Source of the DNA: Areca catechu
Lineage: Eukaryota > Streptophyta > Magnoliopsida > Arecales > Arecaceae
Assembly (NCBI GenBank): GCA_021397845.1
Contig: CM038046.1
Span: forward strand, 65,490,021-65,554,020
Direction of reading: 5' to 3'
DNA length: 64,000 nucleotides
Shown here one piece after another: positions 33,014 through 44,026 of the stretch. The number at the start of each line of letters is the position of its first letter. Position 1 is the stretch's first letter. Position numbers and translations under genes: made by a program. Below the pieces are notes generated by a model that saw nothing but the letters and a program-made list of their open reading frames with translations, did not search any database and was not told where the DNA came from.

Positions 33014-34470
33014 AGTTGAAGTTCTCCCAGGAGCAGAAAATTGCAATCGAACAGGCATCAACAACTTATCACAGCGGAAGCAAATATAAAAATAATTTAT
33101 ATCTAATCATGCAATTCATAAATAAATCTAATTTTATCATAAATTTCTAACATGCTACAACATATTAGAAAAATATCAGATCAAAAATAAAAATTATTTT
33201 ATGCACAAAATACTTACTTGGATCACTATTTGGGCCTGCTCTGAAAAGCATGCAGATCCGCTACTGAAAATTGGGATTCTGTCGGAGCCGTGCAAATGCC
33301 CGGCTTCTGCTGGTATCCACATGAAGCTCTCATAACCAAGTCATAGAGGGCACTGGATTGTTAGATCCTTGCAGCCCTCTCCTCTTTCAGCAAATCGCCT
33401 GCTTTAAGAACTGTGCCAATTCGAATCTGGACCGACTTTTAGCTTCTGTCTTGCAAATCAAATTATGCAAGATCATTGGACCCATTCCTCTCTTTTTTCT
33501 CTATTAGAGAATCTCTCTAGACCTCATAGAAGGAAGAAGGAAATAAAAAGGGGAGAAAAGAACTTGGTACCAGGAGAGAGAACCTCAGGTGAAGATGCCC
33601 TAAAAGAAAAACTCATAGCCAAGAGGAATATTCATGGTGGAAGGAGAGGAATATTCATGCCAATTATTCTCCCTTTGGTTGGCCACCTTTATTTCTATTT
33701 AAATTCAAGTTCTCCCATCCCATCAAAACAAAATTCTAGTGTTTTATTTTATCTGGGGCTAGGATTTAAGAGTGATTGAGAAGGATCCTTCTCATATTCC
33801 TCCATGCCAAAAGAAGGAATAGCACCATCTAATATTCACACTTCCTCTCTTTAGTTTCCCAAACACATGGGGCCCATAAGGTAGGCGTGTTGAGGGAAGG
33901 TGAGACATGAAGAGAGAGTCCCAGTCTAACTGGACTCTCGGTCATGGTCCAAATAAAGTGATTTTACAGTCAAACTGAAGCGGACTTTAAATCCGATCGA
34001 ACAATTTCGAAGCGGACATTAACCCAACTCAATTAGGATTAATTAATTGAGTTTAACTCAATTAAATTAAATCTAATTTAATTTAATTAATAATAAATCA
34101 ATAATTATTTAATTGTAATATTTATAATTAGGTCAAATATTAATTATAACACTTCCAATTAGGTCCAAATTGATTTGCTGATTAGTTATTTGAGCTCTTT
34201 ATGTGTGTGACCCCTCAGGTCCTATCCTGTCTGGTAATGAAACATGCTATAATCTCCATTATACATCATCAAAACTCCTTTCGATGGATTGAAATAATTT
34301 CAGCTCAACCCTAATTATGATTATCGATCCGAAAACAATCCTAATAGGCTCTCATAATCCAATAGTGACACCTAGCAATATGTAATGGCAACCTAGCAGA
34401 ATAAGATTGGAATCCCTAGGTATAGTTACCATGTGATTTGGTTCCTCTATCAAAATTCTGATATGATATT
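33014..34470 (-). repeat. LTR of element F, right copy, first piece (5' LTR in element orientation)
   Basis: Aligns with 23525 to about 24970. Interrupted at 34470 by Sirevirus H; 34466-34470 (ATATT) is H's target duplication. Exact inner edge is 33014 or 33017. Confidence 0.85.
34466..34470. repeat. Target site duplication of element H, left copy (ATATT)
   Basis: Exactly repeated at 45486-45490 after the 3' LTR. Confidence 0.95.
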
Positions 34471-34763
34471 TGTTGGCTTTGACTCCTTAGTTTTGATGAT
34501 TAACAAAAGGTTGAGTATATGTTTGGACTAATGTTTAATCTCAAGATAAAGTTTCAGGACTTAGGTTATTCAAAAAGAGTATCAAAAGGACAATGATGAA
34601 ACTAAGTTTACCTGATTTGGAAAAGAGCTCTTCTACCTTGGACAAGATCAAAATTCTCATAATGGACTTTCTTGTTAAGAAATATTTGACAAAAGAAACA
34701 AAGGCTTAAAGAAACTCAAGCATGGCACGCATATCTCAAGAGTTTCAGAAAAATTCAGATCAG

Positions 34764-35047
34764 AGGTCGACCCCCAGAGGTCGACAACTTGTCAAAGGTC
34801 GACCACCAGAGGTCGACTCATGAAGAAAAGAAAAGTTCAGCATGGCCGGCATGGCAAAGTCTCAGTGGCACGCTTCAGAGGTCGACCACCAGAGGTCAAC
34901 ACCTGTCCAGAGGTCGACACCAGAGGTCGACTCATAGCCTGAGAATTCAAATGGGCAGAACTATGGTATTCTGAACTTTTGCCAAAATTTTACTGGAGGT
35001 CGACTCATGAGGTCGACACTTGATCCAGAGGTCGACTTATGAGGTCG
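34764..35047 (+). repeat. GGTCGAC motif array in U3 of element H
   Basis: Eleven exact GGTCGAC and one GGTCAAC, mostly as AGAGGTCGAC or GAGGTCGACTCATG, spaced 13 to about 74 bp apart. GTCGAC is palindromic. The 3' LTR has ten, having lost one 13-bp unit. Confidence 0.9.
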
Positions 35048-35484
35048 ACTCATGGCATAACAGTTCGTTTTTCTGAACTTCTGATTTGATTTCCAACAGC
35101 CATAAACGGCCATATTTTTGAATCTAACGGTCTTGTGGAGTTGTTTCAGCATGAATGAGGTATTTAACCTCCACCAAACTTCAAAAAAGACAAGGAGACA
35201 AAGTGAAAAAGTGTTGATTCAAAGTACAAAGCCTTCAATCACTTCCAAGCCAAAAGAGTGAGAAAACCAAGAGATTCCCTAGCCAAAAGTCTTCCATCTT
35301 TGAGGAATCCAACATTCAAGTGTTTGGCATTGAGTGAGGTCCAAAGATTCCAAGGGAAAAGGCTTGAAGAGTCTCCATCAAGAGCTTCAACGAATTTATT
35401 ATTGCTCAAAAGGAGTTTGTTTAGTTTTAATTCATTATTTCATACTCTTTTGTCTTTAGCTAGTTTCAAGGGAATTTGAAACTA

Positions 35485-35628
35485 GAGTGAGGTTTGTTGG
35501 TGAGCCAATTGATAAAACCAACTAGGGTTGCTTATAAGCCCGAAGCCAAAACAAGTGAGTGAGGTTTGTTGGTGAGCCAATTGATAAAACCAACTAGGGT
35601 TGCTTGTTAGCCCGAAGCCAAAACAAGT
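35485..35628 (+). repeat. 72-bp tandem pair in the LTR of element H
   Basis: GAGTGAGGTTTGTTGGTGAG starts at 35485 and 35557; the two copies are nearly identical. Also present in the 3' LTR. Confidence 0.9.
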
Positions 35629-35944
35629 GTGTAAGGTTTTGACTTGTGAGCCTGGTAAAACAAGTCAGCTGTAATCTAAAGATTATAGTGGAAATTCCCA
35701 AGTGGAGCTTGGGGAGTGGATGTAGGTGCTAGGTGCACCGAACCACTATATTTCTTGTGTGTTTGCATTGCCTTTCTCTTTTACTTCTTTAGCTCTTTAA
35801 TTGCCATTTTATTTCATTGCTTCCGTTGCACAATTATTAAAGCACTATCACTCTTCACCTTAAAACTTGATAGCACATATATTGCTTTAAATTTTTAAAT
35901 ACCCAATTCACCCCCCCTCTTGGGCTTCATATCTGGGCAACAAG

Positions 35945-35957
35945 TGGTATCAGAGCA
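35945..35957 (+). promoter_or_regulatory. PBS of element H (initiator tRNA-Met)
   Basis: TGGTATCAGAGCA, two bases after the LTR. Only 42 bases separate it from the gag ATG, so the leader is very short compared with the other elements here. Confidence 0.92.
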
Positions 35958-35999
35958 CCGGTACTCTCTTGTAGGTCCAACGATCTTGAGTGAAAGATC

Positions 36000-37724
36000 A
36001 TGGCCACCCCAATTGGAATGGGTATAGTTGAAGGACAAGCATCAAATCGCCCTCCTTTCTTTAATGGCACAAACTACACATATTGGAAAACTCGTATGCG
36101 TATTTATTTACAAGCTGTAGATTATCATATTTGGAGAGTAATTACGAAAGGGCCTCATCAGCCCACTCACTTGGTTAATGGCATTATCACCCCGAAATCT
36201 GAAGAAGAATGGGATGACAATGACATCAAACAAGCTGAGTTAAATGCTAAGGCGATGAATTTGCTATTCTGTGCACTTGATCCTAGTGAATTCAACAGAA
36301 TATCAAATTATATTTCCGTCAAAGAAATTTGGGATACACTTGAGGTTACCCATGAGGGTACACACCAAGTGAAGACCACTAAGGTGAACATGCTCATTCA
36401 TACGTATGAGATGTTCAGGGTGGAACCAACTAAAAGTATAAGTGAAATGTATACTAGATTTACAAATATAGTAAATGGTATGAGGAGTTTGGGAAAAATT
36501 ATATCTAATGGTGAACTGGTTAACAAACTTCTCAGGTCTCTTCCGGCTTCATGGGATGCGAAAGTTACAGCCATAGAAGAAGCCAAGGATGTCAACACTC
36601 TACCTCTCGAGCAGCTTCTTGGATCACTGATGACCTACGAGCTTTCACTAAAGTAGAAGACAGTGGACAATGACAAGAAAAAGAAAGCCATAGCCTTCAA
36701 GTCCACTACAAAAGAAGAGTCAAGTGATGAATCAGAAGAAGAAGCTGATGATGATGAGACAGCCCTCATTACAAGAAAATTTAAAAGATTCATGAGAAAG
36801 AAGAAGGGCTTCTACAAAAAGAGACCACAAAAGGGTGATCACAATAAGGAGAAAGAGAAAGACAAAGAAAGGGATCCACCCATCTGCTTCGAGTGCAAGA
36901 AGCCAGGTCATTACAAAACGGATTGCCCTTTGCTTAAAAAGAGTCGAAGGTTGTTGAGAAAGAAAGCCATGATGGCTACCTGGAGTGAGAGTGAGGACTC
37001 CAGCAGTGAAGAAGAGCAGCAGGTAGTCGCCAACTTATGTTTCATGGCCAACGAAGATAATGAGGTAAACTCTGAACCTGAAATTGAATTTACTTTCAAT
37101 GAATTGCATGATGCTTTTGATGACTTAGTAATGGAATATGAAAAATTAAAATTGAAAAATAAGAAATTAAGAAAGCAAAATTTTGAGCTTACCAAAAGTT
37201 CAGAAAAGTTTTCAAGTGAAATTGAAAATTTAACTCAAGAAAACAAGAAATTAAAAGAACATGTAAAGACTTTGACAAATGATAAAGATAATCTTTTAAA
37301 AGAAAATAATTCTTTGAAAAATAATAGAAGTCTTAAAACTAATGAGAACATTGAAAAACAAAATAAAGAACTATTGCTTCAAAATAAGAATTACAAGGAA
37401 GAGTTAGAAAAAGTAAAACCTTTTGTAGAAAAGTTTACTTTTAGTTCAGAAAAATTGAATATGCTTTTAAATAGTCAACATGCAGTGTTTAATAAAGCTG
37501 GACTTGGATTTAAGCCACACAATCAACAAAAGCTTTACAAAAACTTTTTCATACCAGCATCTTCTAATATTACCTGCTATGCATGTGGTAAAGTAGGTCA
37601 TAAATCATATGTTTGTAATAGAAGAAAATTAAATACCTTTAAAAAGATTTGGGTTCCAAAAGGAACCAATTTGACTAACCCTAAAGGACCTAAGATGACT
37701 TGGGTACCTAAAGTTTCAACTTGA
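36000..37724 (+). pseudogene. gag: gag of element H (one premature stop)
   Basis: One frame from the ATG at 36000 to a TGA at 37722-37724, broken once by TAG at 36654-36656 where a Lys-rich stretch would be expected. N terminus: RPPFFNGTNYTYWKTRMRIY, the copia gag core, followed by the usual helical capsid region to about residue 215. Downstream: an acidic/lysine-rich linker, zinc knuckle CFECKKPGHYKTDC, a long coiled coil rich in Lys, Glu, Asn and Leu (about 37090-37470), and a second zinc knuckle CYACGKVGHKSYVC. A gag with a coiled coil is typical of Sireviruses, whose Gag is reported to bind dynein light-chain LC8 relatives. The segment from 36663 has no ATG of its own, so the second half would need read-through of the stop. 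Confidence 0.92.
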
Positions 37725-40700
37725 TCATTTTTTTTGCAGGTGTGCCTTGCAACCAAAAATAAAAGAAGAATGTGGTATCTGGATAGTGGTTGCTCAAGGC
37801 ACATGACTGGGGATGTGAAGCAATTCTCATCACTAGCTGCTATTGATGGTGGAAACGTTACCTTTGGTGATAATGGAAAAGGCAAAATCGTCGGAATTGG
37901 TAAAATCCATATCACCCCTAATGCTTATGTAGATAATGTATTATTTGTTGATGGCTTGAAGCATAATCTTTTTAGCATTAGTCAGTTTTGTGATAAAGGT
38001 TTTAAAGTAACTTTTGAATCATCTTTGTGCAGGGTATCTAGTCTAGATGTCGATGGCATCAAGTTCACTGGTCTTAGGCATGGAAACATTTACATGGTTG
38101 ATCTTGATGATCTAGCCATGGAAAGTGGTCAATGCCTAGTGGCTAAGGAAGCCAAGGCAAGTGAAACTAGTTGGCTTTGGCACCGTAGGCTAGGGCATGC
38201 TAGTATGCAGTTGATTTCAAAATTAAGCAAAAAGAATCTTGTAAAAGAATTGCCAAAACTCACTTTTGAAAAAGATAAAATTTGTGCTGCATGTCAATTT
38301 GGAAAACAAACTAAATCTACTTTCAAACCTAAAGGAGTAGTATCTACTACTAGACCCCTTGAATTATTGCATATGGACCTCTTTGGACCAACCAGAACAA
38401 CTAGTTTGGGAGGTAAAAAATATGGGCTAGTAATTGTAGATGATTACTCACGATTTACTTGGGTAATGTTTTTAGCTCATAAAGATGAAACATTTTCAGC
38501 TTTTGTTAAATTTCATAAAAGGGTTTCAAACGAAAAAGATCTCACTATTGTTTCTTTGCGTAGTGATCATGGAACTGAATTTGAAAATCATGATTTTGAA
38601 ACTTTTTGTAATGAAAATGGTATTAGTCAAAATTTCTCTGCACCTAGGACACCTCAACAAAATGGGGTGGTAGAAAGAACGAACAGGACTCTTGAAGAAA
38701 TGGCACGCACAATGCTTTGCGAAAATGATTTACCTAGATATTTTTGGGCAGAAGCCATTAATACTTCCTGTTACATTTTAAATCGTGTTTTAATTCGACC
38801 TATTTTGAAGAAAACACCATATGAGCTTTGGAAAAATCGAAAACCTAATCTCAAATATTTTCGTGTATTTGGTTGCCGCTGTTTCATATTAAACAATGGC
38901 AAAGATAATATCAGTAAATTTGATGCCAAGTCAGATGAGGGTATCTTCTTAGGATACTCTACTTCTAGCAAGGCATACAGGGTCTTCAACAGAAGAACAC
39001 TTCTGGTTGAAGAATCAATTCATGTAGTGTTTGATGAATCTAACGAAAAATCTTCTAGAAAAGAAGATTCTATTGATGTTGAAACAGGTACAAAGAAACT
39101 TGAACAATTGACAATCAATGAAGATGAGCCCAAAGGAGATGATGATCAAGAAAGTCAAGATCAAATTCAAGAAATCAATGCAACTTCACCAAAACCATTA
39201 CCTAAAGAATGGAGGTATGCACATGGACACCCTAAAGAGCTAATAATAGGTGATCCATCAAAGGGGGTAAGTACACGCTCTTCTATTAGAAATGTTTGTG
39301 ATTATTTAGCTTTTGTATCTCAGATAGAGCCTAAGTCAATAGAAGAAGCTGTAAAAGATTGTAACTGGATTAATGCTATGCAAGATGAACTAAATCAATT
39401 TAAAAGAAATAATGTTTGGACTTTAACTGAAAGACCCCTTAATGTTTCTGTAATTGGCACAAAATGGGTTTTTAGAAATAAACTTGATGAACATGGTATT
39501 GTAATTAGGAACAAAGCTAGACTTGTTGCTAAAGGCTACAACTAGGAAGAAGGGATCGACTTCGATGAAACCTTTGCTCCTGTTGCTAGGCTAGAAGCAA
39601 TTAGACTTTTACTTGCTTTTGCTTGTTTTATGGATTTCAAGTTATTTCAAATGGATGTAAAGAGTGCCTTTTTAAATGGATTTATTGAAGAGGAGGTTTA
39701 TGTTGAACAACCTCATGGTTTTGAAAATCATGAATTTCCTAATCATGTCTTTAAATTGCATAAAGCATTGTATGGTTTAAAGCAAGCTCCTAGAGCTTGG
39801 TATGATAGATTAAGTTCATTTTTAATGAAAAATAATTTCTCTAGAGGTAATGTAGATAATACATTATTTTTGAAAAAGAAAAATGATGATCTCTTAGTAG
39901 TACAAATATATGTAGATGATATTATTTTTGGTGCTACTAACGAATGTCTTTGTCAAGAATTTGCGAAGTTAATGCAGAGTGAGTTCGAGATGAGCATGAT
40001 GGGAGAGCTCAACTTCTTCCTCAGACTCCAAATTAAGCAAACCAAAGAGGGGATCTCCATCAACCAAGCCAAGTACACAAGGGAGATATTGAAAAAGTTT
40101 GGGATGGAGACTACAAAACCAATAGGTACCCCTATGAGCTCTTCATGTAAATTAGACAAAGATGAATGTGGTAAATCAGTAGACCCAAAATTATATAGAG
40201 GCATGATTGGTTCATTGCTATATCTAACTGCCAGTAGACCAGATATAATGTTTAGTGTTTGTATGTGTGCACGTTTTCAGTCTGCTCCTAAAGAATCACA
40301 TCTCTTAGCTGTAAAACGTATACTTAGATACTTATCTGGGTCTATCGAAATTGGTCTTTGGTACTCTAGAGAGTCATCATATGAATTAATTGCATATTCT
40401 GATGCTGATTTTGCTGGGTGTAAACTTGATCGAAAAAGTACTAGTGGAACTTGTCAATTCCTAGAAGTTAATTTGATTTCATGGAGCAGTAAGAAACAGA
40501 ATTCGGTTGCTCTATCTACGGCGGAAGCTGAATATATAGCAGCTGGAAGCTGTTGTGCTCAGATTCTATGGATCAAACAACAACTTGAGGACTTTGGCAT
40601 CAAACTAACTAAGACACCCATAAGATGTGATAATTCTAGTGCAATCAACTTAACGAAAAATCCTGTACAACATTCAAGAAGCAAACATATTGAAATAAGA

Positions 40701-40856
40701 CATCACTTCATAAGAGATCACGTTCAAAACTCCAATGTGTTGTTAGAATTTATATGTACTGATTATCAATTGGCTGATATATTCACAAAACCATTGAATG
40801 ATGACAGATTTTGTATGATCAGAAGAGAACTGGGAGTCATTGATCCTTTTGCTTGA
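37725..40856 (+). pseudogene. pol: pol of element H (one premature stop, no start codon of its own)
   Basis: Same frame as gag, separated from it only by the TGA at 37722-37724; the first open codons after it include no ATG before the protease, so pol needs read-through or splicing. Order: protease WYLDSGCSRHMTGD; integrase finger HRRLGHA...CAACQ; core with Asp in HMDLFGP and in LRSDHGTEF and Glu in NGVVERTNRT; RT with QMDVKSAFLNGF and YVDDIIFGATN; RNase H with YSDADFAGC, STAEAEYIAAGS and the ADIFTKPL end. All key residues are present. TAG at 39543-39545, after ARLVAKGYN, replaces a usual Gln codon (one base change) and cuts RT. Terminal TGA at 40854-40856. Confidence 0.93.
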
Positions 40857-41550
40857 AACTCTTCAATTTTCATCAAAATTCCTCAAAAATGATTTATAAA
40901 TTCTCAAATATGGTTAAAGGCTATTTCTCTAAATTTTATCAATTTTTTTAAATCTTACAGAATTTTATTTTAAGTAATTAATTGTTGGAGGTCGACACTT
41001 GAGGTTTTTGGAGGTCGACAATTGAGGTCGACACCTAAGTTATGGAGGGCAACACTTGAGGTCGACCCCTGAAAATTTTCAGAGGTCGACACTTGAACGG
41101 AAACCTGCCTTTTAAAAAACCCGTCCGCAAGCCTTGTTTTTCCAATTTTTTCCTTCCTCTCCTTCGTGTGGTCCCCCTCCAACATTCCTAAACCCCTAAA
41201 TAGTAGATTTCCACCCTTCTCCCTCAACATTTTGGGAAATCCTCTCCTCTCCTCTTGCATTTCTTCGATTCAACCCTCTTTTTGACCGTACTTTTGAATT
41301 TGGACAACCGAAAGCCTTCGGATCTATCTACCCTCTAATCTCGGTTGTATTTCAATAGAAAACACTTGTTTCTACCTTCCGTTTCTTACTTTTTCTCCAT
41401 TTAATTTCTTTTTTCTCCACTCTCACAAACCCTATTTCACCATTTCACATTCTTCTCTCTTTTCCCAATCCGTGAACCTCTCTTTCCCTCTCTTTTCCTC
41501 TTAGCCTTACCTCTTTGCTTTTCTCCCTAAGTTACCCCGCATCCTTACAC
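40857..41550 (+). other. Spacer between pol and env-like gene of element H
   Basis: About 690 bp without a gene. It contains five GGTCGAC motifs plus the variant GGGCAAC (40987-41093), the motif that fills U3, then a pyrimidine-rich tract (41380-41520) up to the env-like ATG. Confidence 0.8.
40987..41093 (+). repeat. GGTCGAC motif array upstream of the env-like gene
   Basis: Five exact GGTCGAC copies and one GGGCAAC, mostly in the context GAGGTCGACACTTGAGG, inside 107 bp. It has the same core and flanks as the U3 array. Confidence 0.9.
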
Positions 41551-43317
41551 ATGGGTCCGAGAAAACACCAGGCAGTAAGGAAAAGGAGACTGGAACAGGG
41601 GCAGGGTAGTACTGAGCGGCGAAGGAAAGTCCGACATGAGCGTGAGCCGACCCCAGAGCCACCTGCACCAGTGCCAGCCAACCTAGTCCGGAAGAGCATT
41701 GCTAGTGGGAGGCGCGTGGATATTCCATTCTGGGATCAGCATCACTTCTTCATTGGAGATGTACTGAGAAATGCAGGTCTGGTTCATTTTTGTACGATGT
41801 CCGAGAGATTCTACCCAGACCTCATCAGGGAGTTTTATGGATCCATGGCCACTGATGGCATTGGATGGTCAGCTACAGTTCGAGGGATCGAGATTCCAGT
41901 GACACCTGAGGTCATCAGTCGCATCTGGAGGATTCCACTTCATGGCACTGCTGCCACTACGATCAGCGACAGAGAGCACGCCTTCAGGTGTATCCTAGAG
42001 CGTGAGGATGTTAGCGGCATTTCCACAGTAGCCACTAACCAGCTTTCACTGGAGATGAGAGTGCTACATCACATCATCGCCCGTATCTTGATTCCGAAGA
42101 GCGGGAGATTTGATTTTATCACTGAGCGTGAGCTGGTGTTGATGGTGTCCCTGAGTCAGCGGACTCCCATCAACCTCCCCAGGATCATGCTTCAGCAGAT
42201 GGGTGAGGCAGCTTCTCACAGGAGACTCGTTTAGCCGTACGGCATGGGACTGACTCAGATATTTAGAGAGCATGGTGTCTCATTCGACGGCATACCCTTC
42301 AGTCAGCTACAGCACACAGATACTTATGGAGAGAAATCCCTACATAGGATGGGATTTCGACTGATTAGTGATCGATGGGTACGACGAGAGTCTGGCCAGG
42401 AGCCAGATTAGGAGGATGAGATCCGAGCTGCTGAGACAGGGCCTTCAGGGCCTACTGATCATGGTACACCTCCTCGCCAAGCACCGGAGACAGAGACTGC
42501 GGAGCCTGAGCCATTCACGCCACCACCTTCATCAGCTCCGGCACCTACTATTACTGCTACACCACGGAGGACTTCAGTGAGGATATCGGACTTCGAGCAG
42601 CAAGTGACTGATCAGATTTCAGAGGTCTGGACAGAGATCACTGGTGTACGGCAGGAGCTTCATGATCTGCGGATACACACAGACACTCGCATTAGTGCTC
42701 TCTCAGCTAGTATGGATACAGGATTCAGACAGATCCTCAGCTTATTGAGATTAGCACTGCCATCAGGGACTGCAGATCCGACAGTATCTCCTCCACATGA
42801 TGATGATGATGATGATGCTGATGACTCTAGTGGATATAGTGACAGTGATGGAGATCAGCCTGGAGCAGGTAGTTCTGATGTTCCACCTGCAGAGCCGATT
42901 CCAGAGATTCCCCCTTCAGCTGTTCCTCCTTCCACTGATCTTCCGAGTTAAGATCCTCCAGCCACAGCTGTGCCAGTTGATATTGAGCCTACAGAGTCAC
43001 TATTTGAGACTATCACTGGGATTCCGGATGACATAGATGAGCATACAGAGACAAATATCGATGATCCCACAGCTTATGAGCTAGTCAGCAGGCAGACCCC
43101 AGCTCAGTCTACTCAGCATGCTGATCCGTCCACTCCTTCAGCTACTGCCTCTATCTCGACATCTATGGAGCCCTTACCTAGGACATATAGATCTCGTAGG
43201 ACTACCCCTAGGTCTGGTCCCTCTCTGAGGACTCGAAGTTCCTCTCATAGGACTCCAAAATCCTCATCTAGGATCATGGCTCCTGTATCTTTTGACATAC
43301 CTTCTGATGAGGAGTAG
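41551..43317 (+). pseudogene. Envelope-like third gene of element H (three premature stops)
   Basis: One frame of 589 codons from ATG 41551 (MGPRKHQAVRKRRLEQG) to TAG 43315-43317, with in-frame stops at 42232-42234, 42409-42411 and 42949-42951. Part one: a basic N terminus and a folded region (RRVDIPFWDQHHFFIGDVLR, RFYPDLIREFYGSM, IPVTPEVISRIWRIPL) of the kind databases label putative plant transposon protein. Part two: a Pro/Thr-rich linker, a short coiled coil (about 42577-42760), an acidic Asp run and a Ser/Arg/Pro-rich tail. I see no signal peptide and no membrane-spanning helix, so an envelope role is not supported by sequence; position after pol is the reason for the name in Sireviruses. 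A degenerate but recent copy. What it does is unknown. Confidence 0.78.
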
Positions 43318-44012
43318 CCTCATAGTTTTATTTGTTGTACTTAGTTTGCTTGTGTATGATCTGTTGTATCAGTATTTTGTGCCTACTTTGTAAGCAATTT
43401 TGTAACTGAATACATTTGTTTTTATCTACATTGTGATATTTTATCTATCTTGTGACATTTTATCTGATACCAGCTCTTAACATTTATTTTTTTTAACCCT
43501 CAAGTTAGAATATTTTATTATATTGAATGCACAAATTGAGGGGGAGCATGTGTTTTATGCACCTAAATACTTCATTATAATTGAACATAAGTTTCATTAA
43601 TATATCTTTCACTACAAAAATGAACTTTTTGATTCCTGACAAAAATGAACTTTTTGATTCCTGACAAAAAGGGGGAGTAGTAAAGTATATATGTGTTTAC
43701 GAGATCAAATTTAGTAAAGTATATATGTATTTACGAGATCAAATTTAGTAAAGTATATATGTATTTATGAGATCTCCATCTTATGAGTAGTAAAGTTTAT
43801 ATGATTCTTACCTTTTTGACTCATGAGAATGTTTTCACAAAAAGAAAGAAGTAAATAAAAAGTAACTCTTGAAAATATTTTCACAAAAAGAAGATGAAAA
43901 GTAAATTTTTATGATACACTCATGCATGTAAGGATTCTTTGAAAATATTTTATTATTGCTATATCTTGCTTTTGGACTTAATTGCATATATACTCAAGAT
44001 TTTGTCATCATC
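43318..44012 (+). other. 3' untranslated region of element H with short tandem repeats and PPT-like tracts
   Basis: AT-rich and non-coding. Contains GAGGGGGAGCATG at 43538-43550 and AAAAAGGGGGAGTAG at 43666-43680, a 25-bp pair (TGAACTTTTTGATTCCTGAC at 43621 and 43646) and three 34-bp units (TAGTAAAGTATATATG) at about 43677-43780. Confidence 0.8.
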
Positions 44013-44026
44013 AAAAAGGGGGAGAT
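44013..44026 (+). promoter_or_regulatory. Main polypurine tract of element H
   Basis: AAAAAGGGGGAGAT directly before the 3' LTR, the standard Sirevirus PPT. Two further tracts upstream (43538-43550, 43666-43680) fit the multiple-PPT habit of this group. Confidence 0.9.

Larger units (their letters stand above)
34471..35942 (+). repeat. 5' LTR of element H
   Basis: 1472 bp, TGTTGGCTTTGACTCC...GGGCAACA. U3 has eleven GGTCGAC motifs and one variant (34764-35047). A 72-bp tandem pair lies at 35485-35628, and a C-rich tract (CACCCCCCCTCTTGGGC) near the end resembles other Sirevirus LTRs. Short frames at 35258-35479 and 35716-35898 recur in the 3' LTR and are not genes. Confidence 0.94.

Noticed and set aside
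34764..35047. CRISPR array
   Set aside because: Spacing is irregular, the repeat core is only seven bases and it lies in the U3 of a retrotransposon.
41551..43317. Captured host gene or DNA transposase
   Set aside because: Its domain resembles plant transposon proteins, but its position between pol and the PPT of a complete Sirevirus, in sense orientation, fits the element's usual third gene.
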